Of a stretch of 64,000 bases of DNA, positions 1-12,589 are shown piece after piece. Made by a program: the position numbers and the translations under genes. The stretch is taken from contig NC_083345.1 of NCBI RefSeq assembly GCF_019175385.1, positions 7,975,205 through 8,039,204 on the forward strand, written 5' to 3'. Numbering within the stretch: the stretch's first letter is position 1; each line of letters begins with the position of its first letter. A model generated the notes under the pieces. It ran no database searches and was not told the DNA's origin. It worked only from the letters and a program-made list of their open reading frames with translations. Origin of the DNA: Lycium barbarum. Lineage: Eukaryota; Streptophyta; Magnoliopsida; Solanales; Solanaceae.

Positions 1-38
1 TGCTCAGGAAACTTAGCCTTGTTGAAATAAGAACAAAT

Positions 39-1983
39 ATGTCCGGAACTGCAGATTCTCAAGCTGACTTAACAATGGATTACGATCCATTGAAGGAAAT
101 AAAAGCTTTTGATGATACAAAAGCTGGTGTGAAGGGACTAGTTGATGCTGGAATAGTAGAAATACCAAAATTTTTCATTAGGCCACCTCATGAACTTGCT
201 GAAGAGTTGACGCAGGGAAAGTCAACTCTACAGGTTCCAGTGATAGATCTCAGTGGCATAGAGATTCAAGATCGACGTAAGAAGATTGTCGATGAAATAA
301 GGGAAGCATCAGAGAAGTGGGGATTTTTCCGACTGATAAATCATGGGGTTCCTCCAAGTATTTTGGAAGGAATGATTGATGGGATTCGTGATTTTCACGA
401 ACAAGATGCTGAAGTGAAGAAAGAGTACTATTCGTGCGATGTAGGGAGAAATGTTAGATACCATAGCAATCCTCATATAAATCAAACAAAGACTGCAAAA
501 TGGAGGGACACATTGAACATTTCTACACTAGCTTCTGGTCACATTGAACCTGAAGAAATACCAGCAATTTGCAGGTAACTATCCATTCTTCTGCATTTGA
601 ATCGCAATTCTATGTCAGCCCTGTTCTAGTTGAAATTGGTTAAGTAAAGTTCAGAACTATTGAATTTTAGCAAGGCCAATTGTATGTTTTATGTTCTGGC
701 TTTGTAGAAAATCGAATATGAGCAGAGATGTTAAGTATTACAGTATTTAGCTGTTTTTTTTCCAACATGGATTCTTCTTATCGTCGTAATCTTGGATGCT
801 TTCTGGGTGGAATTGCTCGATCGATGTTACCAAATGAACATACACACCGGTCTCACGTAACGTCCATAGCACAATTACGGATTTGTAGAGGTTTTTGGGG
901 ATTATTTACGCTTTCATTTCCTTAGTTAGAATCATATACGTGTATACATACCTCTTATTCTTGGAATATCACTACGAAATTCCTCTGTTGTCTCGTATAT
1001 ATTTATGGTATCAGATCCGGATGTGGTTCTTCGCCCGAACCTGGTTCTTGGAATATTTTGATCCAACTTTATCCTCATGAAGCAGTTAAGATTAATCAGT
1101 GATGCTGCATGCTGAAATCTTTGGACATAGGGAATTCTACGCATCTAGGTGTTTCTCTTTCAGTAAAGGCCACAATTCTTTTGATATGGACATAGATCAG
1201 AATATCTTAAATCTTTTTGAGTTCTGTAACTTTGTATCTTTGGTATTTTCCTAATATCCAGGAAGACATCTCTCGAGTACATAAATCATGTGATGAAACT
1301 TGGGGAAATTATTCTTGGCTTACTATCAGAAGCTCTTGGGCTAAAATCTGACCACTTGAAAGCCACAGAATGTGACAAAGGACAAGTATTTGTATGCCAT
1401 TACTACCCAGCATGCCCTCAGCCAGAGCTAACTCTTGGTGTCGCTAAGCATAAAGATCCTGCTTTCCTCGCCTTTCTGCTGCAAGATCAAATTGGCGGCC
1501 TTCAAGTCATGCATAATAACCAATGGGTCAATGTTGAACCGATTGAACATGGATTGGTTGTTAGTATTGCTGACTTTCTTCAGGTTTGCAATAAAATACA
1601 GCTTTTTTGTCTCATTTATCTTCAATTTTTATTAATTTGTTAGTTATCTCAGTTTGATTTTGTAACAGATCCTATCAAACGACAAGTTTGTAAGTGCAGA
1701 CCATAGAGTTGTAGCGAATAAGATAGGACCAAGGATATCAGTGGCAAGCTTTTTCACCGGTGTTTTTGAACCTCCGAAGATGTATGGTCCAATCAAAGAG
1801 CTCATATCAGAAGAAAACCCCCCACTATATAAAGAATTTCTTGTGAGCGATTACATCACGAAGCTTTCCTCTAAGCCACCTGATAAGTCTGGTCTTGATC
1901 TTTTCAGACTGGTATCGCCTAGCAGCAGTGAACATCTGTATAGTCCTTCTGAAAACACTATAATCATGTGTACTGGTCAATGA
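39..1983 (+). CDS. 2-oxoglutarate/Fe(II)-dependent dioxygenase, ACC-oxidase-homolog (E8-like) group
   Basis: Three exons, join(39..574, 1262..1583, 1669..1983), 390 aa. Both introns are GT..AG and the phases join cleanly (AG|G makes Arg179; the second junction is phase 0). The N-terminal DIOX_N domain is at about residues 60-170 and contains the NHGVP motif. The C-terminal oxygenase core is at about 220-325. The expected iron ligands are present as H242-K-D244 and H298, and the 2-oxoglutarate contact as R308-x-S310. Family members hydroxylate or oxidise small molecules in the cytosol; known relatives include tomato fruit E8 and steroidal-glycoalkaloid hydroxylases, but the substrate cannot be read from sequence. 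Oddity: relatives normally end soon after the Phe-Arg-Leu at about residue 367, whereas this frame runs 23 residues further. A small deletion relative to the paralog at 35.8 kb explains this. The start is the first ATG, and only 38 bases of leader are in the window. Confidence 0.93.
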
Positions 1984-2089
1984 AAGTTTGTGATTTTCTG
2001 CACATTAGTATACATAACAATGTCAAAGTTTTTGATTTGCTGCACAGTAGTGCTTTACCAATGAGTAATTAGCTAAGAGCACTTGCGTT

Positions 2090-2700
2090 CTCCTTTGAAC
2101 TACTAGAGCACTTCTTGTCATGAAATTCGCAGCCACCTGTTTGCATTTTCTTCTATTTGCACCAAATTGTTTGCTTCATTCTCTGTGAGCATGGTCTTTA
2201 GTTCAATCGGTTATGAAGCCGTCAATATAGCATCCATGTTGAGTGTTCTGCATTACCAGCTACTAGCCTATTACCGATTATGTAAGACATGAAGACATTT
2301 TTAACCTCATTACTGAGATATCTTTTGGAAAGGGAACTGCGAAATATCACTCCAGAGTGGTCGCAAAAGATTGGAAAAGAAAAAGAGTGAATGGAAAAGA
2401 GAGCGTTTTACTATTGTGTACCATGTGAACAGATTGAATAGACCTTGTTCATAGGGAAGTAAAATTTTCAACAGATGATGATGACTTTGGGATAAAAAAA
2501 AATGACATTAAAGATCATAAGATTTCTAGCAGTTAACTAAGATTACATGGATCAGATGACCATCTAGCTTGGAGGAGGAGTCAGGCAATGTTTTCTCGCA
2601 CTAGTAATACACTCTTGAACATTGTTTGACAATAAGCAAAGATTAATGAAAAGGATTTACCAGTATTACTACAAGTTTTGGGGTTAAATTTAGGCATGGT
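2090..2700 (+). repeat. Dioxygenase 3'-flank repeat, copy 1 of 3
   Basis: Shares long, ordered stretches with 36000-36650 and, in its first part, with 6880-7290, such as the shared words GTTCTGCATTACCAGCTA and TTTTTAACCTCATTA. Because the copies sit downstream of dioxygenase sequence, they are most simply explained as tandem duplication of gene plus flank. Confidence 0.75.
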
Positions 2701-3162
2701 TTTGTGGTTGTTTCGAGTGTGCTGATTTACCCGAGAAATCTCAAAATCCCATTTATCCTAACCACTCATCAGACCTCCATAATATACTAGAATGAATAGT
2801 CTCAGTGCCTGTGATTTCAATCTCCACGGAATATGTGCTTTAACTCAAACAACCTGAGAAATGAAATTTTCAGTTACCCTTTACTATGCAGTAAATATAA
2901 CATGTTACTCTTGTTCTATGGGTTTACAAGTGAATTGAAGGCTAAAGACTACCTATAGAACCAAGATTTTGCAACCAAGTTGCTATGCAGAACTGATAAA
3001 TGGTTAATGCACAGTTCTTCTAAACTAGAGGTCCTAAGCCATATGTAAAACTCTAATTCTTAATTGAACGGGGTCTAATTATTTCCTTAGCACAGCTATA
3101 CTAGTTTTTGATGTATAGTATAGGTGGCTAGTCAATCTCCATAAATTTTCTCCCAAAAGATA

Positions 3163-3164
<2 letters not shown>

Positions 3165-3197
<33 letters not shown>
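3165..3197. repeat. (AT)n microsatellite
   Basis: About 16 uninterrupted AT units. Confidence 0.95.
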
Positions 3198-3198
<1 letters not shown>

Positions 3199-3872
3199 TG
3201 ATCCAATTTATATGTGCGCCTTTTTACTCCAAGCCTTCATTCTTTTTGTTAAGTATACTTACTTACACCTAGGCCTGAGAGGCATGGAGTATCAAAAGTC
3301 AATATTGGAACTTTCCTTTTGACTCTCTCTTTTTTCACTTATTACAGGAGAGCTTAAATTGCCACCTTTTTATTGAATGTCAAGGCACTCCAGTATTAAA
3401 CTTGTGCCTAGATCTTTGCCTTGATTGCAGTTGAAAATGATGGCAGTTCAAAATGATGGCATTTTATATTTATATTAAATATCGGTATAGTTAGCTGTAC
3501 GAGTAGAAAATTGAGGGCAACGACATTTGAACTCTGGTAAAATTTTCTTGTACTTGTTTGCTAGTATTATTATTGCTTGACACAAGCAATCATGTTGATT
3601 TTTTATTTTTTTTGGTCAAATGATAAGATTTTATTAAACTAGTAATCGTTCTGTAAACTAGCTATTGGACTAAGCTAGATTCTGAAAAATACTAACCCAA
3701 AAATCTATAGCTACGTCTGGACACGCAAAAATTCCAGAAGCAACTTATACTCTAGGAAAAACAAATAAGACTATCTAGACAATTTGCCCATGTACAAGAA
3801 ATAATGTTAAGTTAAAGTGCTATACTACTATTAGGCTACTAGCTTTTTCATACAGTCAGGTATTTTTATACT

Positions 3873-3904
3873 CAGTGGACACTCTTTTTAATCCAAAGGG
3901 AGTA
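3873..3904. mobile_element. Stowaway-like MITE end remnant
   Basis: The segment ending ...CTTTTTAATCCAAAGGGAGTA closely matches the right terminus of the complete Stowaway-type element at 23362-23578. No matching left terminus was seen upstream, so this is a fragment. Confidence 0.5.
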
Positions 3905-4221
3905 CTCTTTTACGGTAAGGAGAATTTTTTTCCCTTTCTTTCTTTTCTTGGATTAAAGAATACTACTTAAAGTTTGTTACTGTTCTTGTTTTTGGCAGAA
4001 AATTGTTACTTATTTAAATTGTGGGATAAGCGTATTCTTTTTTATACTTGACGATAAAAATGTGAAAAAAACTTATAAAATGTAATTTCACATAAAATGC
4101 AAAGAGACTATTCACTATTTCAAATTCATTGTACTAATTTGGACTTCTAGAGGGAGAAAGAGGAAAAACTGAAAAAGAAAGTTATTTAATTACATATTCT
4201 ATTTTCATTAAATTAATAAAT

Positions 4222-4330
4222 GCGTCGAGGGTCTACCAGAAACAACCTCTCTATCTTTCAAGTTAGGGGTAAGGTTTGCTTACACTCTACCCACCTCAGA
4301 CCTCACTTTGTGACATTTCACTAGGGGAAA
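4222..4330 (+). mobile_element. TS-type SINE / RTE-LINE 3' tail fragment
   Basis: Contains the ordered words GAGGGTCTACCAGAAACA, AGGGGTAAGGTTTGC and ACACTCTACCCACCTCAGAC. This is the conserved 3' region shared by the Solanaceae TS SINE family and its RTE-type LINE partners (identified from memory of the family). The tRNA-like head is not seen, so it is truncated. Confidence 0.65.
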
Positions 4331-4633
4331 AAGATCGAGTGCAGTAGTATTGCTTCAAGTAATGTTCAATGGCCTTTTAGATTCATGCCTAGTGGATCAT
4401 AAAACAGTTTATGGTCGAGATTTATTTCAAATCTTGCAGTTAAAAGAAGAACTAAAAATGGTAAAAATAATACTAATGCCATCCATTAACCTAACCCACG
4501 TTTCTTTTGGTTTTTTCTTTTAATACTTTCTTCCTTTTAAAGTGCATTTCGAAATTGTTTACATTTTGCAAGCAAACTTTTTCAAGAGTCAAAAATCATA
4601 AGTATTTCAAAATAATAATACACTAGTCCTTAG

Positions 4634-4664
4634 ACACGTGCGTTGCACGTGTATCCCCTTCTAA
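4634..4664 (+). mobile_element. Possible Helitron 3' terminus (hairpin plus CTAA)
   Basis: An 8-bp perfect stem, ACACGTGC / GCACGTGT, with a 3-base loop is followed 8 bases later by CTAA and then T. This is the arrangement of Helitron 3' ends (short hairpin, then CTRR). No 5' TC end was identified, so this remains a suggestion. Confidence 0.35.
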
Positions 4665-6395
4665 TTAGTAGACCACGTTATAATTTGTAGTTGTACACAT
4701 TCAAATTCTATCACCTTTTATTTTTTGATTAACACTGGTATTACCTTTTCTCTTTTGATCAAAACTCACTTTTTTGTTTACCATTATGTGTTGTTTTAAT
4801 TCATATTGTTTAATACAATTCAATGCAACAAAGAAAGGTTTCAACAATTTTGATTTTCCGGTTCTTCTAATATAGTACTATTAGATATTCAACTTGTCGA
4901 TTTCCATATTTTTTTAGACGTAAACAACACGGTCTACACTGGTTTATGAATGTTGGTTATATGGTTGCAATATTTCACGTTTCTGTCTTGTCTTTAAGAA
5001 ATTATCGACTCCGTTTTACAATTTTATATGTGTCAAGAAGTTGTTGTTGAATAATAGTATTGTAAAATTGTACAGAAATTCAACTATTAACATATATCCT
5101 CCTTAGAATGTTTAGTTCATCGTTGTCAAGTTATTCGTGTACATATGCAAAAAACCATTAAAATTTATAATAAACATATAGTTAACAATTATATTAAAAT
5201 TAAAAATAATAATTAATGATAGCTTTGAAAGTCCAAACTCCAAAGAGTATCTACTTGCAAGTAAGTTACATTTTAAAAAAATACCTCTTCTCCCAATCTG
5301 GGGGTCCCATGTTGAAATCCTTAAACTTCAAGAATCTACCCAAAAAAAAAAAAAAGAAGAAGAAGAAGTTAAATAGAAAGAATAAGTAAATAGCTCAAAA
5401 AAAAAAAAGGGTATACAGTTTTAGTAATGGTTGGGAAATGGCCCATGCAACAAAATTGCTCAAAGGATATCACAAGACGCACTCTTGAACTTAAATTCTA
5501 CACCTCATCCTTGCACTCAAAAGACAGAGTTATAATTGTACAAGCTATAAAAATAAAGTAACTGCAAGACGAAGCATTTTTATCAAATTACAAAACCAGA
5601 AAACATAGAAAATAAAAAAAATCATACTTCCAACTTCCAAGTGAACCAAAAATACCGTCACCATGCAAAGTTTTATCCTTGTCCCTTTTTTTGTAATCAC
5701 TCTCTTCATGTATTTTCAGTTCATTCATTTTTCTTCTTGTTGCTTCTTGTTCACCATGCAATGTTTTATCCTGCAATTGACATTAATAATCATTTGCCGA
5801 TTAAGCTTATAGACATAATATGCCATCTTTTCAAAATATAGAAGAACCAACTTCATTTTGTGTCCAAATAAGTTCCAATCTCTCGGTCAAGCTTCTGCTT
5901 CTCTATTCTTCCCTTCAGGAAATGAACTATGTATTATAGAATGTTCTTCATTTCAATAAATGAGAATGAACTGCCAGAAAGAGATTATAAAGCCACAAAA
6001 AGTGATCAAAACAATTTTGGCTTTTTGTCTCCTTTTCTCTCCAAACATAACCTCCGCCCCTTCAATCCCATTTATTTTCTTGTAGTAAAGATGGAACTAT
6101 TAATTGTCACATTAATAAAGTAAACTTTTTAAAGGTAGTAATGCTTATAGATAGTATTGATTTACAATTCAATTATATAAGCTGATCATTTCCTCCCATA
6201 AATGAAATAAGTTATTAGCAATTTAAGTGGGTATGTACTTCTTTGCAATAATTACTGTTAAATGAAAGTAATTCCTAGAAAGTAAAAGTAGACTATACTA
6301 ACAAATTACTGTGTGATAAATGCTTGGTAGATACAAGAGCTTACGGTAATCATTTTTCATTTCATTGATTTATTAATATATTTATCATTCATTAG
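4665..6395. other. AT-rich spacer with one possible minus-strand exon
   Basis: Mostly AT-rich sequence with A-runs near 5341-5400. The only part that reads like protein is on the minus strand at about 5590-5905 (separate entry). No promoter or RNA gene was recognised. Confidence 0.5.
5590..5905 (-). pseudogene. Possible charged, coiled-coil-like exon fragments (unknown gene)
   Basis: On the minus strand a CAG acceptor at 5773-5771 is followed by an open stretch rich in Lys/Glu/Arg in which the unit DKTLHG occurs twice, about 35 residues apart. Upstream, around 5860-5905, a second open stretch is also charged. The composition looks like coiled-coil coding sequence rather than random AT-rich DNA, but there is no recognisable start, end or family, so this is at best a fragment. 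Confidence 0.25.
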
Positions 6396-6583
6396 CAGTG
6401 GCGGAGCCAGGATTTATGCCAAGGGGGTTCAAAAATATAAAGAAGTCATAAATGAAGAAGTTAAGGGGGTTCAATGTCTACTATATATACATAAAAAATA
6501 ATTTTCACCTTGTATATACAGTGCAATTTTTCGCCAAAGGGGGTTCGGATGAACCCCCTTCTATAAGGCTAGGTCCGCCACTG
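6396..6583. mobile_element. hAT-type MITE with perfect 8-bp TSD
   Basis: 188 bp. Inverted termini are CAGTGGCGGAGCCAG on the left and, reverse-complemented, CAGTGGCGGACCTAG on the right. It is flanked by identical 8-bp duplications TTCATTAG (6388-6395 and 6584-6591). An 8-bp TSD is the hAT signature. Too short to code for a protein. Confidence 0.9.
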
Positions 6584-6879
6584 TTCATTAGAAGTAAATT
6601 TACTATTTTGATATTAACTGGTTATTATATTTTAAAAGGTTATAAATGTCCATCGACATTTTAGGGATATTGTTGCATTTTGATTTACTGTAAGAATAAA
6701 ATCGTAATCCAATTTTGAAAATAGGAGCTTTCAGCTTTTAGTATAATATATTATGATATGACATGGTGGGATCAGTTTTCATATGAGATCCATGGGTATC
6801 TTTTCAAGGGATCACTGTTGTCATAGCCTCAAATACAATCTATTTTCAGGATCCAATTAAAAGTGCTCTAGAACTTGCA

Positions 6880-7290
6880 CACTTTTTCTACATCCAACCT
6901 ATAATTGTGCTGCCTGTTCTTTTACTCATCTTTTAATCTTCTTCTCATTTTGTCTGCTAATTACACTTCTGGCGATGAAGTTTACAGGCACTCAGTTACA
7001 TTTTCTGTTGTTTACTTCAATCTGTTCAGCAACAGCCGCCAACATACCATCTTTGTTGAGTGCTCTGCATTACCAGCTGCTGCGAATTATCCAACACATT
7101 AACATGTCTTAAACCTCATCATAATGAATTATCCAACACATTAACATATCTTAAACCTCATCATAATGAAGAGGAAACTGCTTAATTTCTCTGTGGTGGT
7201 TGCAAGAAAAGAATGAATAGTTAGGCTTTGGCATATTGTCCAAACCTTTTTAGCCCATATAGAACTTGTTCATAGAAAAGTAAAAGTTTT
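6880..7290 (+). repeat. Dioxygenase 3'-flank repeat, orphan copy
   Basis: Aligns in order with the flanks at 2090-2500 and 36000-36420 (shared words TTTGTTGAGTG, TCTGCATTACCAGCT, AACTTGTTCATAG). No dioxygenase exon lies in front of it, so the gene body of this third copy has been lost. It contains an internal tandem duplication of about 50 bp (AATTATCCAACACATTAAC, at about 7086-7165). Confidence 0.7.
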
Positions 7291-7291
7291 A

Positions 7292-7525
7292 TTACTAAAA
7301 ATATATGTCACAGATTACTTGTCCATTTACAAAATCAAAATAAAATTAATTAAATATTTTCCATATTATCCTTGGTATCAAATGTCTTGAAAATAGTCAA
7401 TATTGATTAGAATGTATTTATTGGATAGAGATATGGGTAAGGTAGTAAAAATACATCTTTTATTTATGATTTCTTAAGGGGTGTGTAAAAGAGAAAGTGG
7501 TCAAGTAATATGGGACGGAGGGAGT
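7292..7525. mobile_element. Stowaway-like MITE, hit at its right end by the MULE
   Basis: The right end reads AGTAATATGGGACGGAGGGA followed by GTA, the mirror of the common TACTCCCTCCGTCCC terminus. A degenerate left end (ATTACTTGTCC) lies near 7313. The MULE inserted in the last bases of this terminus, so its 9-bp TSD (AGGGAGTAA) is MITE sequence. The left boundary is approximate. Confidence 0.55.
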
Positions 7526-7527
7526 AA

Positions 7528-7614
7528 GAGCCTGGAACTTTGTTAACCCAAAAAAAAAAACTTTTGGAACCAAACTAACCCTTTAAAAAAAAAAAAAAAA
7601 ACAAAGTAGGCTTC
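7528..7614 (+). repeat. MULE terminal inverted repeat, left
   Basis: Pairs with 22241-22322 in inverse orientation. The shared blocks are GGAACCAAACTAACCCTTT, an A-run of differing length, and AAGTAGGCTTC. Confidence 0.88.
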
Positions 7615-9567
7615 CCCCACCACATAATCAGTTACATTTCTGGCCATTCTCTCAAAGCACTTGACTACATGAGAACATGGCATGTGGTACGTTTGCCACT
7701 TACCACAGACGCATGATCTTGTATGCTCGGTAATGATATGTTTGTTTCCTCTTTTATCGTTGTAATAACCCGTTCTAACTTCATACACTCGTTGAACGAC
7801 GTCATACTCGGTCATACGGTGACCCTCTACTCTTCTTCTATGGTGCTCCATCTTTTTGTAGGGCTTTGGCATCCATGTTCCGTCCTCGGCTAATATGGCT
7901 CTGGCCTGCCTTGTCCTATCCGCAAACCGCTCCACGACCTGCTTGAAAGTTAGTCTTACCATTGCGGTGACAGGTAGTCCCCGAGCAGATTTGAGGAGTC
8001 CATTGAAAGACTCTGAGATGTTCATTGTGAGCATGCCCCATCTCCTTCTTCCATCAACATAAAGCATCCATTTTTCAACTTATAATTTCATCAACCAAAC
8101 ATATGCCTCTTCACTCACTTCCCTTAGCAGATCCATTTTTGCAGCCCATTTTCTTTGTTGATGCTGCATCGCAGCCCCCCACATCAATTTGTTTACAGTG
8201 CCATTTCCAAACTTTGTTTGCAAATTAGCCTTTAAGTGTCTTAAACAATATCAACGGTAAGCATGTGGAGGCTGCCACCCTTCTAGAGTACGCATATTGT
8301 GCAATATGCCTTTATGACGATCCGATAGGACACATATGTCCTGACGACCCCTAAAAACATGAGTCTTCAGATGAGTAAGAACATCCCCCATGTCTCGTTG
8401 CTCTCGTTGGCGGCAATTGCGAAAGCAAGAGGGAATATTGACCCATTGTCATCCATACCGACTGAAATTAGGAGCTTGATGTCATATCGGCCATATACAT
8501 GCGTCCCATCTATCGACATCACATTCCGGCAGTGAGCAAAACCATCAATACTCGGTTTGAATGCCCAAAAGACGAAGTAGAAAATTCTGCCCTCTAAAAG
8601 CCGCCACTGTACAACAGTGCCAGGATTAGCATGTTGTACAGCCTTTATATACCCCGGCAACGCCCGAAAAGAGGATTCCCAAGTTCCAAAGATCATTTAT
8701 GCCCGAGAAATCCCTTTCTCTTACTTATGGTTTTACCATATTTGGAGTGGACCATGCTAATACAAGTTTTGATGAGCATCCTGCATAAGTTTAAACAAAT
8801 AACATTTAGCAATGATATTTTAATTGCTATAAGATATATACAATGTACTAGGTCAGATAAGTTACCTTGGAGTTTCCTCAATGTCTTTAAGTAACACATG
8901 AGCAATCAGGTTTATATCTAAATTAAAATGATCTGCTCAACTTTGTCTCATATCACAAGTGTGCTTTGGGTGGAATTTTGTGATTTCCCACAGACCATCA
9001 GGCTTAACAATTTCCCAAAGCAACCACCGACAGCCTTGAGTCTTTCGCTTAAAACTAGCCTCCATACCGATTTGTTTGAGTCATCAACCTTAAACTCCCT
9101 CATATCCTTTATACAATAAATTTTAATAGCCCGTTGCAACGCTTTTTTTTTATGCGAACATATCATTCCCTTTGCAAGGACGTATTCATCAGTCATGAGA
9201 TTTTTTTTTGTTCAATCCACGTTTTTTGGCGACTTTGATCATCATCTCTTGTGAAGGAAAATGCATCCTCACGACCTTGTAGACTATCAAGCTATGAAAT
9301 ATAGTCAGAATACCACTGCGTTAGGCTGTCAGGAATTGGGTTTTCCGCTATCGGAGGTGGTACGTGGTGGTGAGTTGGTTCTGGTTGGTTCGGGGGACTA
9401 AAATGCTTATCTTCTTCATCCCCTTCATGATCTTCATCATCAGTTACCTCTGCATTATTAGCTGGTTCATCGCCATCACTCTCTGATGTATCCACATAAC
9501 TTGAACAATCAACGTCATCTAAGAAAGGCCTCCTCCTACATGATAAAAAGCATATGTTAAATTCCAA

Positions 9568-9570
<3 letters not shown>

Positions 9571-9625
<55 letters not shown>
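9571..9625. repeat. (AT)n microsatellite in a MULE intron
   Basis: About 27 AT units lie between two coding segments of the MULE transposase, so the run appears to have expanded inside an intron. Confidence 0.9.
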
Positions 9626-9629
<4 letters not shown>

Positions 9630-11054
9630 TATTTAACATCAAGATGATGAACCTACAGATATTGAGAAGGAGCATGGTGTGGAGAATGATCAACTCCACC
9701 AAACTAAGAGGACTGCCTAACATCCACAGTTGGTACCACTGGCGAGTTTTGATAATAATCAGCTGCACCGAACTGAGAATTATTATAATAATCAGCTCCA
9801 CTGAACTGAGAGTTTTGATAATAATGAGTTGCTCCACTAAATTGAGATGATTGCCCAATATTACTCGTATCAGGTCTATAACCCCTACAAATATTTAAAA
9901 ATGGTTATTTACCAATACATATAATAAACACGTGCTACTACACAAAATAATAATATAAGAATGCATATTTACCAAGTTTGATTTAATTGTTGGGTTAGAT
10001 TTTCCAGCAGCACCTGGCTGCTCAAAATGTCCCCGTAAGAACTAATATCCCCGTAAGTGTTAACTTGACTGGGTTGTTCTTGAGGGACCTCTCGGAAAAT
10101 CTTTTCAACATACATCTCAAGAACATTAATGATGACTAAATGTTTATATTCTTCTGGCGGATTCAAATAATCCCTTAAAGAATCATCATCATTGATATAA
10201 TGCATACCATAAAGCATTATACCATGGGAAACTGATTGTGGATATCTGCATGTTATAGAGATTTCATACTCATCTGAACCAATGTTCATTTTATCATGTA
10301 TGTAATTGACTAATGATTCATAAGACATTTCAAGTGGACATTTAACATGGACTTTTGATCTTTTATTGTAACGAACTTGTCACGCCCCGAACCATGGCCT
10401 GGACGTAACACGGCACTCGGTGCCTGACTACATGTGACCGAGCGAACCACATGACTTGCTAAATCATCATGATGCAAAACATAAGCGGAATATAACGTGA
10501 ATGCATGATGAGCCTTTGTAAAACGTAATAATTCATAATACTTAATAAAGTACTTGTTTAAAACATGAGTGAGCCAAAATGGCTATACGACTCCAAATGT
10601 CTGACATAACATAACTGACTGGTCTAGTCTATGAAACCTCTATCATTAGTCTAACTGGAAAACATAATTACTGGGACAAGGCCCCCAGTATACCTTTACA
10701 TGCAAAACTAAACAGAGAAATACAATGTTTAAACCCCGAAAGAGATGGGGCTCACCGATAAGCTGGTACGACTAAATCCTAATGATCAGAAGCGTCGTCC
10801 TGTAACTCCGTACCTGCATCGTGAAATACAGGCCCCCGGGCAATAAAAGGGGACGTCAGCACATTGATGTACTGGTATGTAAAGCAACCGGAAGAAACAA
10901 CAGGGGACATGGAATAACATGATAAGAACTGAAACTGGAAACTTGGACATGAACATGAGCATGAGTACATATACGTATACATAACATGAGTAAAACATGA
11001 TAAGTAGGGAGAGCATTTCATAAACCGACATGTCATATCATATCATATCATATC

Positions 11055-11210
11055 ACCACGTGGGTACGTGGAGTCTGGTACCTCGCCGGACCAGCAGAGC
11101 CCCTATACCTTGCCAGGGTATAAGGTAGTAATTTACCACGTGGGTACGTGGAGTCTGGTACCTCGCCGGACCAGCAGAGCCCTCATACCTTGCCTGAGGT
11201 AGTAAGGTAC
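11055..11210. repeat. 80-bp tandem duplication inside the 3' LTR
   Basis: ACCACGTGGGTACGTGGAGT starts at both 11055 and 11135 and is followed each time by the same ACCTCGCCGGACCAGCAGAG block. It is preceded by a short ATATC repeat. The same structure is at 19051-19206 in the other LTR, so the duplication predates this insertion. Confidence 0.9.
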
Positions 11211-12589
11211 CTGATGGATCCATTCAGTGTAAAATTAAGGTATCGTCTTATCTGGGCGGAGCGATCCTTGTCCTACGGTGGCTCCGTAGTTTCAGGCTAT
11301 CTGAGCCTTCTCGGTAATTTCTACAACTCCCAAAAACATGAACATAATATAGTTGGCTAAAAAGCCCATGAATTTCGTGAATTTACTTGTACTTGTCTTG
11401 AAATCATGATTTCACGAAATGACTTGTAAACATGGGTTCATGCAATAATCTTGTAAACATATCCTTGAGTTATGAGTAATACAATAGTTCATAATCATGT
11501 ATTTGTAGTTGACTTGAAAACATGTTTATGACTTGCAAAATAACTCATGCAGTTTCATATGAACATAATGAGAACACATGAGAAAGAATTCATGATTCAT
11601 GGATTAAGTTAGGATTCCTAATATCCATAATGGAAGGTTAGGAATACAATAACGAACATAGATACGAAACTCGTGTACATACATACATAATTACGGGCTA
11701 CCAATATGTTGGGTTTAATGCCCTAGGATTTGAACTTCATAGATTTTACGAAACGGATCATGGGGAAAAACGTAGAGGTTCCCACATGTAGATGGAAGTT
11801 CTACATACCTTAACCTCCCGCTTTTGAGCGTATCACAATTTCTTTCAATCCCTTCAACTTCAATCTATAGCAATACAAGTCATAGGGATTCTATATTAGC
11901 AACCATATCCATGTTTTGTTCATCTAAGCATTTTATCAAACACTTAATAGGCGTGAAGCTTTATAACCCTCATTAATGGTGTTTTCTTCACCCAATCCCC
12001 ATCCTTTTACTTCTAGCTAATTCTACAATCTCCATTAGATGTAATTAACATCATTTTTCATCAACCATATGAATACAACAATCCCAAGTCAACAATCCAA
12101 CAATTCTAGCATAATTCATATAATCATCTTCAACAAACCCAATTATTATTCTCCCAAGAATTCATCAATTCACAACTACAAGTGAATAGGGAGTAGAAAT
12201 ATTACCTTTTGGGTAGTCACCACGAAATCAACACCCCCAAGTCCGATCTTTAGCTTAAAATGACGACCACAACTTGTACTACAAATTATCCTTCACGAAC
12301 TTTGGGATTTGGGGCCTTAAAATTGAGCTGCTAGGGTTTTATTTTCTATATATACCAAGGGGAAAATGGGTTGACCCAACTTGAAAACTGGTCGGTACTG
12401 TTCTGTCTTAAAACGTCCATATCTACCTATCCCGACGTCTCCTGTGAACCCACAACCTACTGTTAGAAAGGTATTCCAATTATCTACAACGTTCATTCTT
12501 TGAGTTTTCCCAAATTCTCAACTTACGATGGGGTTATGGCCTCCCGAAGTCAGGTGACCCGAAACTCAACTGCGGACCAAAACACGCCC

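Larger units (their letters stand above)
1984..4221. other. Intergenic spacer downstream of the dioxygenase gene
   Basis: No gene seen. About 2090-2700 is a diverged copy of the flank that also follows the pseudogene (36000-36650) and recurs at 6880-7290. It also holds an (AT)n run at 3165-3197 and a lone MITE end near 3873-3904 (see separate entries). The remainder is AT-rich sequence without a recognisable feature. Confidence 0.6.

Noticed and set aside
728..1144. Open frames within the first intron of the dioxygenase gene on both strands
   Set aside because: They lie between well-supported splice sites, have no homology by eye and low-complexity composition.
10779..11360. Several 70-85 codon frames inside the gypsy LTR (repeated at 18774-19356)
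   Set aside because: They are duplicated only because the LTR is duplicated, they overlap tandem repeats, and they have no domain features.
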